Of a stretch of DNA of 64,000 nt, positions 24,746 to 34,210 are shown in pieces. The notes under the pieces were generated by a model. It saw only the letters and a program-made list of their open reading frames with translations, was not told the DNA's origin and ran no database searches. This DNA is from an uncultured Oscillospiraceae bacterium. GTDB lineage: Bacteria; Bacillota; Clostridia; Oscillospirales; Oscillospiraceae. A program made the position numbers and the translations under genes. The DNA lies in NCBI GenBank assembly GCA_934569225.1, contig CAKTKC010000002.1, positions 1-64,000 of the forward strand, in the 5' to 3' direction. Position 1 is the first letter of the stretch; every line of letters begins with the position of its first letter.

Positions 24746-25363
24746 TAAACGGTGCAGTATCCTAGTCGGGGTGGCCATCTTCCAGGAAGGGCCTAAAAAT
24801 CCTTTGAAGGGCACATCGATGAAGTCCCTGGTGTTTGCTTGTTACGCCCAGTTTCGGGTGGATGCTGGGGGTTAAGGATTCCGGGCGCGCGCAACGGCAT
24901 GACGCATACGACCCGGTTTCCGTGGAGACTTGAAGCTTGTGCGACGACGGTTGAAGCCCTTAGGCGGCTCCGATCGCGTACGAATCAGGTATGAACCTGC
25001 AAGGCGGTGCACAGAATCGTGTGCTGCGTGCAGCGTAGCCTGCCTTGCGTGGAAATGCGGGAAAAGAAGACCAGACGGCCGGTCGCTGTGGCCATAGCGG
25101 CTGCTGTCATCGCTTCTGGAAACCATTTCTGCAAAAGAGGCTAAGACTATGGTTGACTCCGTCGTGGAAAACACCTAGGCTGTCGTAAAAGGGCAGGCAG
25201 GGGATTGCAGTACGGACTAAGTGGCAATCGGGTACCCATTATCATGGCAACACTTGGGCGGACGAATGAAATGGAAACGGCCTGTGCGGCAACGGCAGGT
25301 TTCATCCGGTGAAAAACAACCCGACCTAAGCCGTAAGATTTACTCTGCCTGCCACCGTTTTTT
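24746..25363 (+). ncRNA. ole: OLE RNA (ornate large extremophilic RNA)
   Basis: About 620 bases without a coding frame but with dense complementary segments lie directly upstream of an OapA-type membrane protein gene, which is followed by dxs-tlyA-nadK-argR-recN. That gene order is the known setting of OLE RNA. GGCAGGCAG (25192-25200) can pair with CTGCCTGCC (25345-25353), closing a 3' domain, and six T follow at 25358-25363. The length fits OLE (about 610 nt). The RNA assembles with OapA at the membrane; roles in alcohol, cold and Mg stress are reported in Bacillus halodurans. Ends are estimated from promoter and T-tract. Confidence 0.85.
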
Positions 25364-25397
25364 CATTTACTATATTTCTCAGAAGGAGACTGTTTTC

Positions 25398-25976
25398 GTG
25401 GCGAAAACCGACCCTGAGGCTGCCAAACGGCAGCGGCATAAGACGATCCGCTGGGTCGTCACCGTTTTCTTATCTACGGTTGTCATTTCCGGCATCATTT
25501 CCCTGGTCTCGGACGAGGTGATGGACAGCAGCAGCCTTCCCGTGGCCTTTCTCATTCTGCTTGCCATCGTGATGGTGGGCATCATTTTCGATATCATCGG
25601 CATGGCGGTGGCCTCGGCGGATGAAAAGCCGTTTCATTCCATGGCTGCCCGGAAGGTGCCGGGTTCTCAGGAGGCCATCCGGCTTCTGCGCAACGCGGAG
25701 CGGGTCAGCTCCATCTGCAACGACGTGGTGGGCGATATCTGCGGCGTTGTCTCCGGCAGCGCGTCGGCGACCATTGCGGCGCTGATCCTGACGCAGGTGG
25801 ACGTGGGCTGGCCGCGGGGCGTTTCTCTGGTCATGTCCGCCCTCGTGGCAGGGCTGACCGTGGGCGGCAAGGCCATCGGCAAGACCTTCGCCGTCAATTC
25901 CTGCACGCAGATCGTTCACACGGTGGGCAAGGTGCTCCATGCCCTGAATGGCCTGCACGGTAAAAAGAAAAAGTAA
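25398..25976 (+). CDS. oapA: OLE-associated membrane protein OapA
   Basis: 192 aa from the GTG at 25398 after AGAAGGAG. It has hydrophobic helices at about residues 18-37, 47-71, 117-131 and 138-155, and a basic C-terminus ending KKKK. A D-x-x-x-D motif (NDVVGD, residues 109-113) corresponds in position to the aspartate pair known to matter in Bacillus halodurans OapA. It binds OLE RNA and holds it at the membrane. The position after the RNA and before dxs supports the call. Confidence 0.85.
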   Translation: MAKTDPEAAKRQRHKTIRWVVTVFLSTVVISGIISLVSDEVMDSSSLPVAFLILLAIVMVGIIFDIIGMAVASADEKPFHSMAARKVPGSQEAIRLLRNAERVSSICNDVVGDICGVVSGSASATIAALILTQVDVGWPRGVSLVMSALVAGLTVGGKAIGKTFAVNSCTQIVHTVGKVLHALNGLHGKKKK

Positions 25977-25987
25977 TATGTTAGGTT

Positions 25988-27868
25988 GTGTCGAACGTGA
26001 GCATTTTACAGAAAATAAACGGCCATGACGACCTTACTGCTCTGGATGACCGGCAAAGAACCCGGCTCTGCGGGGAGATCCGGGAGTTTCTGATCTCCAA
26101 CGTTTCCAAAACCGGCGGACATCTGGCCGGAAACCTGGGCGTGGTGGAGCTGAGCGTGGCCATCGAGACCGTATTTAATACCGAGATAGACCGCCTGGTT
26201 TTTGATGTGGGGCATCAGTCTTATGTGCATAAGCTGCTGACCGGACGCCAGGCGGGTTTTCCGCATCTGCGGCAGTACGGCGGCCTGTCCGGTTTTCCCA
26301 AGCCCTCAGAGAGCGATACGGACGCTTTCGTGGCGGGACACGCTTCCAGCTCCGTTTCCATAGCCCTGGGCATGGCGCGGGCGAGAACCCTTCTGCATCA
26401 GGACTACAATGTGGTCGCCCTGATCGGCGACGGCGCCTGCACCGGCGGTATGGCCTACGAGGGACTGAACGACGCCGCGGTGAGCGGCGAGCCGATGGTC
26501 ATCATCCTCAACGACAACGAAATGTCCATCGGCAGGAACGTGGGCGGCGTGTCCCGGCACCTGTCCCGTCTGCGCTCCAGCGGCCATTATCTGAAGGCCA
26601 AGCGCTGGTACCGGGAGGTTATGAAAAAGACCGCCGTCGGCCGGGCGGCGTACCGGGTGACCCGCCGGCTGAAAAACAGACTGAAGCGGTTTTTGCTGCC
26701 TGCGTCCCTGTTTGAAAATATGGGATTTACCTATCTGGGGCCTGTGGACGGCCACGACCTGCCGGGGCTGATCTCCCTGCTTACCACCGCCAAGGGGCTG
26801 GCCGAGCCGGTGGTGGTGCATGTGGTCACGAAAAAGGGCTGCGGCTACCGCTTTGCCGAGGAAGACCCGGCAAAATTCCATGGAATCGGGGCATTTGACC
26901 CGGAAACCGGGAAAAAGCTGGCGCCGAAAGTCAAGTCCTATTCCGATTCCTTCGGCGAGGCCATGATGGAGCTTGCCCGGGAGGATGACCGGATCTGCGC
27001 CATCACAGCCGCCATGCCGGGAGGCACGGGGCTTCTCAAATTCATGCGGGAATACCCCAAGCGCTTTTTTGACGTGGGAATTGCGGAGGAACACGCGGTC
27101 TCCATGGCGGGCGGCCTTGCCAAGCAGGGAATGGTGCCGGTGGCGGCGATCTATTCCACTTTTTTACAGCGCGCCTATGACCAGATCATGCAGGATATCG
27201 CCATGCTGCACCTGCATGTAATCCTCGCTGTAGACCGGGCGGGAATCGTGGGGGATGACGGGCCTACCCATCACGGCGTGTTTGACGTTGGATTTTTACG
27301 GCAGGTGCCGGAAATGCTGATTCTGGCGCCCGCAAGCCTTGCCGAGCAGAAGGACATGCTCCACTGGGCGGCGGAAACATACAACGGCCCCGTGGCAGTC
27401 CGCTATCCCCGGGGCGGGGAGGGCAGCTACCGGGATTCCGCCTGGCAGCCCGGCGAAAACGTGGAGACGGAAGGGCTTCTGTGCTGCCACCGCCGGGGCA
27501 AAGACGTGACGCTGGTGACCTACGGCTCCATGCTGGATAATGTCCTGGATGCGGCGGAGACTCTGTCCCAAAGGGGCATTGAAGCGACCGTTCTGCGGCT
27601 TCTCACAGTGTCCGCTCTGCCTGCCCGGGAAATTCTCGCGGAAATGTCCGAAAAGCGCCGCGTGATCGTAGCCGAGGAGGTCTGCACCGGCTCCGGCATT
27701 CGGGAGGCGCTGGCCTGGGAGCTTCGGAAGCTCTGCCCGGACTGCCGGGTGGAGGGCGTCGATCTGGGCGGGGACTTCGTTACCCACGGTTCGACGAAGG
27801 AGCTGTACCGGCACTACGGTCTGGACGGGGAGTCCATTGCAAACTATACCCAGGAGGTGCTGTCCTAA
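25988..27868 (+). CDS. dxs: 1-deoxy-D-xylulose-5-phosphate synthase
   Basis: The 626-aa protein makes DXP from pyruvate and glyceraldehyde 3-phosphate, the first step of the MEP isoprenoid pathway, with thiamine diphosphate. Visible signatures are FDVGHQSYVHKLLTGR, the ThDP motif GDGACTGGMAYEGLNDA with LNDNEMSIG, and FDVGIAEEHAVSMAGGLA in the pyrimidine domain. The length is normal. GTG at 25988 or GTG at 25997 could be the start; spacing from AGG slightly favours the second. First enzyme gene of a tight cluster. Confidence 0.96.
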   Translation: MSNVSILQKINGHDDLTALDDRQRTRLCGEIREFLISNVSKTGGHLAGNLGVVELSVAIETVFNTEIDRLVFDVGHQSYVHKLLTGRQAGFPHLRQYGGLSGFPKPSESDTDAFVAGHASSSVSIALGMARARTLLHQDYNVVALIGDGACTGGMAYEGLNDAAVSGEPMVIILNDNEMSIGRNVGGVSRHLSRLRSSGHYLKAKRWYREVMKKTAVGRAAYRVTRRLKNRLKRFLLPASLFENMGFTYLGPVDGHDLPGLISLLTTAKGLAEPVVVHVVTKKGCGYRFAEEDPAKFHGIGAFDPETGKKLAPKVKSYSDSFGEAMMELAREDDRICAITAAMPGGTGLLKFMREYPKRFFDVGIAEEHAVSMAGGLAKQGMVPVAAIYSTFLQRAYDQIMQDIAMLHLHVILAVDRAGIVGDDGPTHHGVFDVGFLRQVPEMLILAPASLAEQKDMLHWAAETYNGPVAVRYPRGGEGSYRDSAWQPGENVETEGLLCCHRRGKDVTLVTYGSMLDNVLDAAETLSQRGIEATVLRLLTVSALPAREILAEMSEKRRVIVAEEVCTGSGIREALAWELRKLCPDCRVEGVDLGGDFVTHGSTKELYRHYGLDGESIANYTQEVLS

Positions 27869-28684
27869 GTGAAGGTAAAGAAGAGACTGGATGTTCTGCT
27901 GACGGAGCGGAACCTTGCGGACAGCCGCTCCAAGGCGCAGGCCGTGATCATGAGCGGCCTTGTGTACGTGGACGGCCAGAAGGCCGACAAGCCCGGCGTC
28001 TCCTATGAGGAAACGGTGGAAATCGAGGTGCGGGGCGCGGCGTGCCCCTACGTCAGCCGGGGGGGACTGAAGCTGGAAAAGGCGCTGCGGGACTTCGGCG
28101 TAAAAACCGAGGGCTGTGTGTGCAGCGATTCCGGTGCGTCCACCGGCGGATTTACGGACTGTTTATTGCAGCACGGGGCGAAAAAGGTGTTTGCCATCGA
28201 CGTAGGCTACGGCCAGCTGGACTGGAAAATCCGCTCCGACCCGAGAGTCGTGGTCATGGAGCGCACCAACATCCGCTACGTCACCCCGGAGCAGCTGGGG
28301 GAGCCGCTGGACTTGTCCGTGGTGGACGTGAGCTTTATTTCGCTGAAGCTGGTTCTGCCCGTGATCAAAAATCTGTTGAAGCCCACCGGGCATGTGCTTT
28401 GTCTCATCAAGCCCCAGTTTGAGGCGGGGAAGGAAAAGGTGGGCAAGAAGGGCGTCGTCCGGGAAAAATCCACCCACAAAGAGGTGCTGGACAATTTTGT
28501 CGCCCTGGCGGACGAACTGCAATTCAAAATTCTCGGCCTGACCTTCTCCCCGGTGAAGGGGCCGGAGGGAAATATCGAATTTTTGGCGCATTTGACTCTG
28601 GACGATGCAGACGGCATTTGGCCGGATACGGCGCTGGTGGTGGAATCGGCGCACCAGACGCTGGACAAGGGGGAAAATTCATGA
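27869..28684 (+). CDS. tlyA: TlyA family rRNA 2'-O-methyltransferase
   Basis: The 271-aa protein has an S4 RNA-binding domain (KKRLDVLLTERNLADSRSKA) followed by an FtsJ-like methyltransferase with DSGASTGGFTDCLLQHGA as the SAM-binding loop and VVDVSFISLK. TlyA methylates 2'-hydroxyls of cytidines in 16S/23S rRNA. The GTG start directly follows the dxs stop. Confidence 0.94.
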   Translation: MKVKKRLDVLLTERNLADSRSKAQAVIMSGLVYVDGQKADKPGVSYEETVEIEVRGAACPYVSRGGLKLEKALRDFGVKTEGCVCSDSGASTGGFTDCLLQHGAKKVFAIDVGYGQLDWKIRSDPRVVVMERTNIRYVTPEQLGEPLDLSVVDVSFISLKLVLPVIKNLLKPTGHVLCLIKPQFEAGKEKVGKKGVVREKSTHKEVLDNFVALADELQFKILGLTFSPVKGPEGNIEFLAHLTLDDADGIWPDTALVVESAHQTLDKGENS

Positions 28685-29544
28685 AAAATGTCATTCTGAC
28701 CCCCAATCCCTACCGGGACAGGAATTTCCAGACCATGCGCAGCGCCATGCAGGTTCTGAAAGAGGCGGGCATTCAGCCCAAATTGTGCCTGCCCTTTGAG
28801 GTAGACCGCAATTACGAGCTGCCGAAAGATCTGCGTTTCTCCCGGCTGGACAGGGAACTGCCCAATGCCGAGCTGGTGATCTGCTTCGGCGGCGACGGTA
28901 CCATCCTACACATGGCCAAGGCGGCTACCCGGAGGGGCGTTCCCCTTCTCGGCGTGAACATCGGCACCATGGGCTTCATGGCGGAGCTGGAAAGCACCGA
29001 GCTGGAAAAGCTTTCTAGGATCGCCACCGGGGAATTTACCACGGACAAGCGTATGATGCTGGACGTGACGGTGCAGCGGAACCGGGACATTTTGTTCCAC
29101 GACATCTGTCTGAACGACGCGGTGATCACCAAGGGGGCGATTGCCAGAATCGTGCATCTTTCCGTAAAATGCGACGGCATTCAGGCCATGGAGTGCGGCG
29201 GCGACGGCGTGATCGTGGCGACGCCCACCGGCTCCACCGCTTACAGCCTTTCCGCCGGCGGCCCTATTGTGGAGCCGGAGGCAAACAATATTATCATTAC
29301 GCCCATCTGCGCCCATGAGGTGGGCAGCCGGTGCATTGTGGCATCCGACCGGCGGGTGGTCACCGTGGAAATGGTGCGCAATGCCCGGCGCAACGCCTAC
29401 GTCTCCGTGGACGGCGGCAGGGCGTTCCGGCTGAATCTGGGCGACGTGGTAACGATTCAGAAATCCCATCTGGAAACGAAACTGGTTCGCTTGAAGGAAC
29501 GCAGTTTTTATGATGTGGTCAACGCGAAATTTAAGAAAGTGTAA
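28681..29544 (+). CDS. nadK: NAD kinase
   Basis: 287 aa from the ATG at 28681, which overlaps the tlyA stop as ATGA. The kinase signature FGGDGTILHMAKA, the NIGTMGFMAE loop and TPTGSTAYSLSAGGPI in the C-terminal beta-domain are all present. It phosphorylates NAD to NADP. Confidence 0.96.
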   Translation: MKNVILTPNPYRDRNFQTMRSAMQVLKEAGIQPKLCLPFEVDRNYELPKDLRFSRLDRELPNAELVICFGGDGTILHMAKAATRRGVPLLGVNIGTMGFMAELESTELEKLSRIATGEFTTDKRMMLDVTVQRNRDILFHDICLNDAVITKGAIARIVHLSVKCDGIQAMECGGDGVIVATPTGSTAYSLSAGGPIVEPEANNIIITPICAHEVGSRCIVASDRRVVTVEMVRNARRNAYVSVDGGRAFRLNLGDVVTIQKSHLETKLVRLKERSFYDVVNAKFKKV

Positions 29545-29557
29545 GAGGTGACTGGGT

Positions 29558-30013
29558 TTGAAATCGAAGAGACAGGCAAAGATCATGGAGATCATCTCCA
29601 CAACAAACGTAGAAACACAGGAGCAGCTGCTTAAGGAATTGCAGGAAGCGGGCTTTACCAGCACCCAGGCGACCATTTCCCGGGACATTAAGGAGCTGCG
29701 GATCGTCAAGGAACTGACCAGCTTCGGCACCTACCGCTACACGACGGCGGCAAGAGAGGTGCCCAGCGCTTTTACGGGGCGGCTGAACACCATTTTCCGG
29801 GAATGCGTCACCAGCTTTGACTATGCCCAGAATATCATCGTCATTCACACCCTTCCGGGACTGGCCAACGCGGCGGCCTCCGCGCTGGACGCCATGAACA
29901 TGAACGTGGTGCTGGGAACACTGGCCGGCGACGACACGGCGGTGGTCATCATGCGGGACACCAATGCCGCCGCCGCTTTCTGCGGTGAGATCAAGAGCCT
30001 GATTGGCGGCTGA
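29558..30013 (+). CDS. argR: Arginine repressor ArgR/AhrC
   Basis: The 151-aa protein has an N-terminal winged helix (STQATISRDIKELRI) and a C-terminal hexamerisation and arginine-binding domain with GDDTAVVIMRD. A TTG start at 29558 has AGAGGTG upstream. No arginine genes are near; its place between nadK and recN is the conserved one in Firmicutes. Confidence 0.95.
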   Translation: MKSKRQAKIMEIISTTNVETQEQLLKELQEAGFTSTQATISRDIKELRIVKELTSFGTYRYTTAAREVPSAFTGRLNTIFRECVTSFDYAQNIIVIHTLPGLANAAASALDAMNMNVVLGTLAGDDTAVVIMRDTNAAAAFCGEIKSLIGG

Positions 30014-30028
30014 TAGGGGGGAGCAACC

Positions 30029-31678
30029 GTGCTGAGCCTTCTGCATATTGAAAATATCGCGGTAATTGAAAGCGCGGATATTTCCTTCGACGGGGGATTT
30101 ACCGTCCTCACCGGCGAGACCGGCGCGGGCAAATCCATTGTCATTGACGCGATTTCCGCCATCCTCGGCGAGCGGGCGTACCGGGACATGATAAGAACCG
30201 GGGCGAATAAGGCCACTGTCCGGGCGGTGTTTACCGGCGTTCCGAAACTGAGCTGGTTTGAGGACAACGGCGTGGAATACGACCCGGAGACCATCGTCCA
30301 GCGGGAGATTTTCCTGGACGGGAAAAATGTCTGCCGGGTCAACGGAAGCCTTGTTACCGTGTCCATTCTGCGGAAGCTGGGCATCCAGCTCATCAACATC
30401 CACGGTCAGCACGATTCCGCGTCGCTGTTTGACGAGGACAACCATCTGGCTTTCCTGGACGCCTTTGCCGGAAACGAGACGCTTCGGAGCGATTACGGAG
30501 AAAAATACGAGGCGGTGGCGAAGCTGCGGCGGGAAATTGACCGCCTGACCATGGACGAAGGGGAAAAGCTGCGCCGCATGGAGACCCTGAAATACCAGAT
30601 TGCCGAGATTGAAAAGGCAGAGCTGGAACCGGGGGAGGACGAAAGACTGGAAGACCGGCGGAAGATTCTGCAAAACGCCGAAAAGCTGAGCAACGGCATG
30701 GAAACGGCCGTGGAGTGTCTCTACGGCGGGGACGATACCGACGGCGCCGCCGGGCTGCTTGCCCAGGCGGAGTATGCCCTTGCCCGGCTGTCCCGGTTCA
30801 GCGACAGCTTCAACGCTCTGCATGAACGGGTAGCCGACCTGATGTATCAGGTTCAGGACGCCGCCGAGGAGGTTCGGGACGCACGGGACGGCCTGAGCTA
30901 TTCCGCCGACGAGCTGGAACAGATCGAGTCCCGGCTGGACGTGATTCATAAGCTGCGCCGGAAATACGGCACGACCTGCGAGGATATCCTTGTGTATCTG
31001 GACAGTGCGAGAAAAGAGCTGGACGACATCGAATTTGCCGACGACCATCTGGAACGGCTGAAAGGGAAGCTGCAAAAAGCGGAAAAAGCCGCATGGGACG
31101 CGGCGATCGCCCTCCGGGAGAACCGGAAAACGGCGGCAAGGGCCATGTCGGAGCGCATCCTGACGGAGCTGACCCAGCTGGATATGCCGAGAGTACAGTT
31201 TTCCTGCGAGTTCCGGGAGACGGAGCTGACAGCCACCGGCGCGGACGCCGTGGCGTTTTACATGTCCGCCAATGCGGGCGAAGCCCTGAAGCCCATGAGC
31301 AAGGTGGCCTCTGGCGGCGAGCTGGCGCGAATCATGCTGGCAATGAAGAACGTTCTGGCGGAAAAAGACCAGGTGGAGACGCTGATTTTCGACGAGGTGG
31401 ACACCGGCGTTTCCGGCCGGGCTGCCCAGAAGGTCGCCCAGAAACTGAAAAGCGTTGCCGCCCACAAGCAGGTGCTGTGCGTCACCCACCTGCCCCAGCT
31501 GGCAGCGCTGGCGGACAACCATCTGCTGATTGCCAAGCAGGAGCGGAACGGACGGACATACACCTCTGTGACGCCTCTGGATCTGGAGGGCAGAAAGCGG
31601 GAGCTGGCGCGGATCATCGGCGGCGCGACGATTACCGAAACCACGCTGAAAAGCGCGGAAGAAATGCTGCGGGGGTAA
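30029..31678 (+). CDS. recN: DNA repair protein RecN
   Basis: The 549-aa SMC-like ATPase has Walker A TGETGAGKS near residue 33, a long central coiled coil (about residues 150-370), the ABC signature VASGGELARIMLA and Walker B TLIFDEVDTGVSG. It acts early in double-strand break repair. The GTG start follows GGGGGAG. The length is normal. Confidence 0.97.
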   Translation: MLSLLHIENIAVIESADISFDGGFTVLTGETGAGKSIVIDAISAILGERAYRDMIRTGANKATVRAVFTGVPKLSWFEDNGVEYDPETIVQREIFLDGKNVCRVNGSLVTVSILRKLGIQLINIHGQHDSASLFDEDNHLAFLDAFAGNETLRSDYGEKYEAVAKLRREIDRLTMDEGEKLRRMETLKYQIAEIEKAELEPGEDERLEDRRKILQNAEKLSNGMETAVECLYGGDDTDGAAGLLAQAEYALARLSRFSDSFNALHERVADLMYQVQDAAEEVRDARDGLSYSADELEQIESRLDVIHKLRRKYGTTCEDILVYLDSARKELDDIEFADDHLERLKGKLQKAEKAAWDAAIALRENRKTAARAMSERILTELTQLDMPRVQFSCEFRETELTATGADAVAFYMSANAGEALKPMSKVASGGELARIMLAMKNVLAEKDQVETLIFDEVDTGVSGRAAQKVAQKLKSVAAHKQVLCVTHLPQLAALADNHLLIAKQERNGRTYTSVTPLDLEGRKRELARIIGGATITETTLKSAEEMLRG

Positions 31679-31712
31679 GCCGGCGGCCCGTGAAATTTCT
31701 GCGAGTTTACCC

Positions 31713-31741
31713 TTGACAAATTTTGTTCTGTTTGTTAGGAT
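31713..31741 (+). promoter_or_regulatory. Promoter of the T-box operon
   Basis: TTGACA (31713-31718), 17-base spacer, TAGGAT (31736-31741). Confidence 0.8.
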
Positions 31742-31747
31742 AGAGCG

Positions 31748-32006
31748 AGTAACACAGTGATGGGAAGAAGTAAGCGCCCGATTTCCTGCCAGAGAGCTGC
31801 CGGTGGGTGCAAGGCAGCGGGGAAAAGCGCCGAAATACCTCCCGGAGTGGCCTTTCTGAACGGTAGTAGGGAAGGACGGGGTTCGCCCGGTACAGCGAGA
31901 GGCGTTGCTGGACGCCGTGAGGGCATTTTTCGTGAGAAAGTGCCGAATTAGAGGTGGTACCGCGTATTTTACGCCCTCTATCCGTTTGGATAGAGGGCGT
32001 TTTTTC
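31748..32006 (+). promoter_or_regulatory. Tyrosine-specific T-box leader
   Basis: The leader has the Stem I elements GAAGAAGTAA (AGTA motif) and AGAGAGC, and a GGTGGGTGCAAG distal loop. The specifier loop CGAAATACCTC has codon UAC (Tyr, 31836-31838). The T-box AGGTGGTACCGCG (near 31952-31964) has UGGU, fitting a tRNA with discriminator A as in tRNA-Tyr. A terminator (ACGCCCTCTATCC paired with GGATAGAGGGCGT, then T6) follows. Uncharged tRNA-Tyr should stabilise the antiterminator and switch on the peptidase and tyrS genes. Confidence 0.93.
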
Positions 32007-32025
32007 ATGAAAAGGAGGGGATACT

Positions 32026-32958
32026 ATGCTGACATGCCCTATGGATATCCTGACTGCGTTTCCCGTGCGGAAAAGCAAACAGCAGAAGCAGGAATTCCGG
32101 GATGCAGTGCAGTCTTATCTGGCGCAGTTCGGCTATTCGGCAAGCGTCGAAAAGGGAAGCCTCGGCTGTCGGAACGTGGTGATCGGCGACCCGGAGACGG
32201 CGCAGTACCTGATTACCGCTCACTATGACACCTGCGCCCGGCTGCCGATTCCCAATCTGATTACGCCGTGCAATTTCTGGGCATTTATGGGATATCAGCT
32301 TGCCGTGATGCTGCTGATGCTCGTTGTCCCGGCAATTCCGGGGGCGCTGGCAGGTCTGCTTACAGGGAGCTTCGACGTGGGGTACTATGTGTGGTTCCTC
32401 TGTGTATGGGTGATGATCGCGCTGGTGATGATCGGCCCTGCCAACAAGCACAACGCCAACGACAATACCTCCGGCGTGGTCACGCTGCTGGAAATCGCCC
32501 GCTCCCTGCCGGAAGGCCAGCGGGGAAAGGTCTGCTTCGTCCTGTTCGATCTGGAGGAAGCGGGACTCATCGGCTCCGCCGCCTACCGCAAGGCGCATAA
32601 AAAGGCGTCGGACGGTCAGCTCGTCCTCAATCTGGACTGCGTGGGAGACGGAGATTATATCCGCATGTTCCCAACGAAAAAGCTGAAAAAAGACCGGAAG
32701 AAGCTGACTTCCCTCTATAAAGCCTGCGGTTATTTTGGGAAAAAGGACGTGCTGGTTCACGAAAAGGGCTTTTCCGCCAACCCCTCCGATCAGGCGAATT
32801 TCCCTTACGGCGTGGGCATCTGCGCACTACGGAAAAAGGGGAAAACGCTGTATCTGTCCCGCATCCACACACCCAAAGACACCGTTCTGGAAGAAACAAA
32901 CGTCAATATTCTGCGCGCGGCTCTGATCACATTTATCACCTGCGGCGCAGCGCAATAA
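32026..32958 (+). CDS. M28-type membrane aminopeptidase under Tyr T-box control
   Basis: The 310-aa protein has the M28 metal-site order: TAHYDT (His), ANDNTSG (Asp), FDLEEAGLIGSAAY (Glu), LDCVGDGD and a final histidine in SRIHTPKDT. Two hydrophobic helices (about residues 85-110 and 118-138) are inserted between the first and second motifs, so it is probably membrane-bound. It likely releases N-terminal amino acids from peptides. It is the first gene after a tyrosine T-box and precedes tyrS by 28 bases, which suggests a part in tyrosine supply. Confidence 0.85.
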   Translation: MLTCPMDILTAFPVRKSKQQKQEFRDAVQSYLAQFGYSASVEKGSLGCRNVVIGDPETAQYLITAHYDTCARLPIPNLITPCNFWAFMGYQLAVMLLMLVVPAIPGALAGLLTGSFDVGYYVWFLCVWVMIALVMIGPANKHNANDNTSGVVTLLEIARSLPEGQRGKVCFVLFDLEEAGLIGSAAYRKAHKKASDGQLVLNLDCVGDGDYIRMFPTKKLKKDRKKLTSLYKACGYFGKKDVLVHEKGFSANPSDQANFPYGVGICALRKKGKTLYLSRIHTPKDTVLEETNVNILRAALITFITCGAAQ

Positions 32959-32986
32959 GAAATGAAATAAGAAAGGAAAATGAACT

Positions 32987-34210
32987 ATGAAACTGTATGA
33001 TGAACTGGTTGCCCGCGGCCTGATCGCTCAGGTGACCAACGAGGAAGAGATTCGGGAAATGATCGACAACGGCAAGGCTACCTTCTACATTGGCTTTGAC
33101 TGCACTGCCGACAGCCTGACCGCCGGCCACTTCATGGCGCTGACCCTGATGAAGCGTCTGCAAATGGCAGGCAATAAGCCCATTGCCCTGATCGGCGGCG
33201 GCACGACCATGATCGGCGACCCCTCCGGCCGTACCGATATGCGGAAAATGCTCACCAAAGAGGACATCAACCACAACGCAGAGTGCTTCAAGAAGCAGAT
33301 GGAGCGCTTCATCGAGTTCGGCGAGGGCAAAGCCCAGATGGTCAACAACGCCGACTGGCTGCTGGACCTGAACTACGTGGAGCTGCTGCGGGAAGTCGGC
33401 GCGTGCTTCTCCGTCAACAACATGCTCCGGGCGGACTGCTACCGCCAGCGCATGGAGCGGGGACTGTCCTTCCTGGAATTCAACTACATGATCATGCAGT
33501 CCTACGACTTTTACCACCTGTTCCAGCATTTTGGCTGCAACATGCAGTTCGGCGGCAACGACCAGTGGAGCAACATGCTGGGCGGCACCGAGTTGATCCG
33601 CAAGAAGCTGGGCAAGGACGCCCACTGCATGACCATCACGCTGCTGACGGACTCTCAGGGCAACAAGATGGGCAAGACCGCCGGAAACGCCGTCTGGCTG
33701 GACGCCAACAAGACTTCTCCCTTTGAATTCTACCAGTACTGGCGGAACGTGGGCGACGCCGACGTGATGAAGTGCATCCGGATGCTGACCTTCCTGCCTC
33801 TGGAGCAGATCAACGAGATGGACACCTGGGCGGACGCCAAGCTCAACGAGGCCAAGGAAATTCTCGCCTATGAGCTGACCAAGATGGTTCATGGCGAGGA
33901 AGAAGCCGAAAAGGCCAGAGCGGCTGCCAAGGCGCTGTTTGTGGGCGGCGGTGACGACGCGAACATGCCCACCACGGAAATCAGCGCCGACAAGCTGGTG
34001 GACGGCAAGATCGGCATTCTGAACCTGATGGTGGCCTGCGGACTGGCGCCCTCCAACAAGCAGGCGCGGCAGCTGGTGGAGCAGGGCGGCGTTCTGGTCA
34101 ACGACGAGAAGGTGCCCAGTGCCCAGTTTGCCGTGACGGAGGAGATGCTGAAAGCGGGCGTGAAGATCCGAAAGGGCAAGAAGGTTTTCCACAAAGCGGT
34201 GCTGGCCTGA
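32987..34210 (+). CDS. tyrS: Tyrosyl-tRNA synthetase
   Basis: The 407-aa class I synthetase has the HIGH-like TAGHFMAL, the KMSKS-like GNKMGKTAGN and an S4 domain at the C-terminus (SNKQARQLVEQGGVLVND). KMGKT-type signatures are seen in the TyrZ-like branch. It is downstream of the Tyr T-box and overlaps the next gene by one base. Confidence 0.96.
   Translation: MKLYDELVARGLIAQVTNEEEIREMIDNGKATFYIGFDCTADSLTAGHFMALTLMKRLQMAGNKPIALIGGGTTMIGDPSGRTDMRKMLTKEDINHNAECFKKQMERFIEFGEGKAQMVNNADWLLDLNYVELLREVGACFSVNNMLRADCYRQRMERGLSFLEFNYMIMQSYDFYHLFQHFGCNMQFGGNDQWSNMLGGTELIRKKLGKDAHCMTITLLTDSQGNKMGKTAGNAVWLDANKTSPFEFYQYWRNVGDADVMKCIRMLTFLPLEQINEMDTWADAKLNEAKEILAYELTKMVHGEEEAEKARAAAKALFVGGGDDANMPTTEISADKLVDGKIGILNLMVACGLAPSNKQARQLVEQGGVLVNDEKVPSAQFAVTEEMLKAGVKIRKGKKVFHKAVLA

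Noticed and set aside
24860..25180. A minus-strand frame of about 100 codons within the noncoding region before oapA
   Set aside because: It lacks a ribosome site and lies inside the OLE RNA, whose structure explains the sequence.
31748..32006. T-box of another amino acid class
   Set aside because: AAC and GTA triplets occur in the leader, but only UAC sits in the specifier-loop position, and tyrS is in the operon.
29531..32008. An 825-codon open frame on the minus strand opposite argR and recN
   Set aside because: High GC keeps the antisense frame open; it runs across argR, recN and the T-box leader, and the peptide is low in normal protein features.
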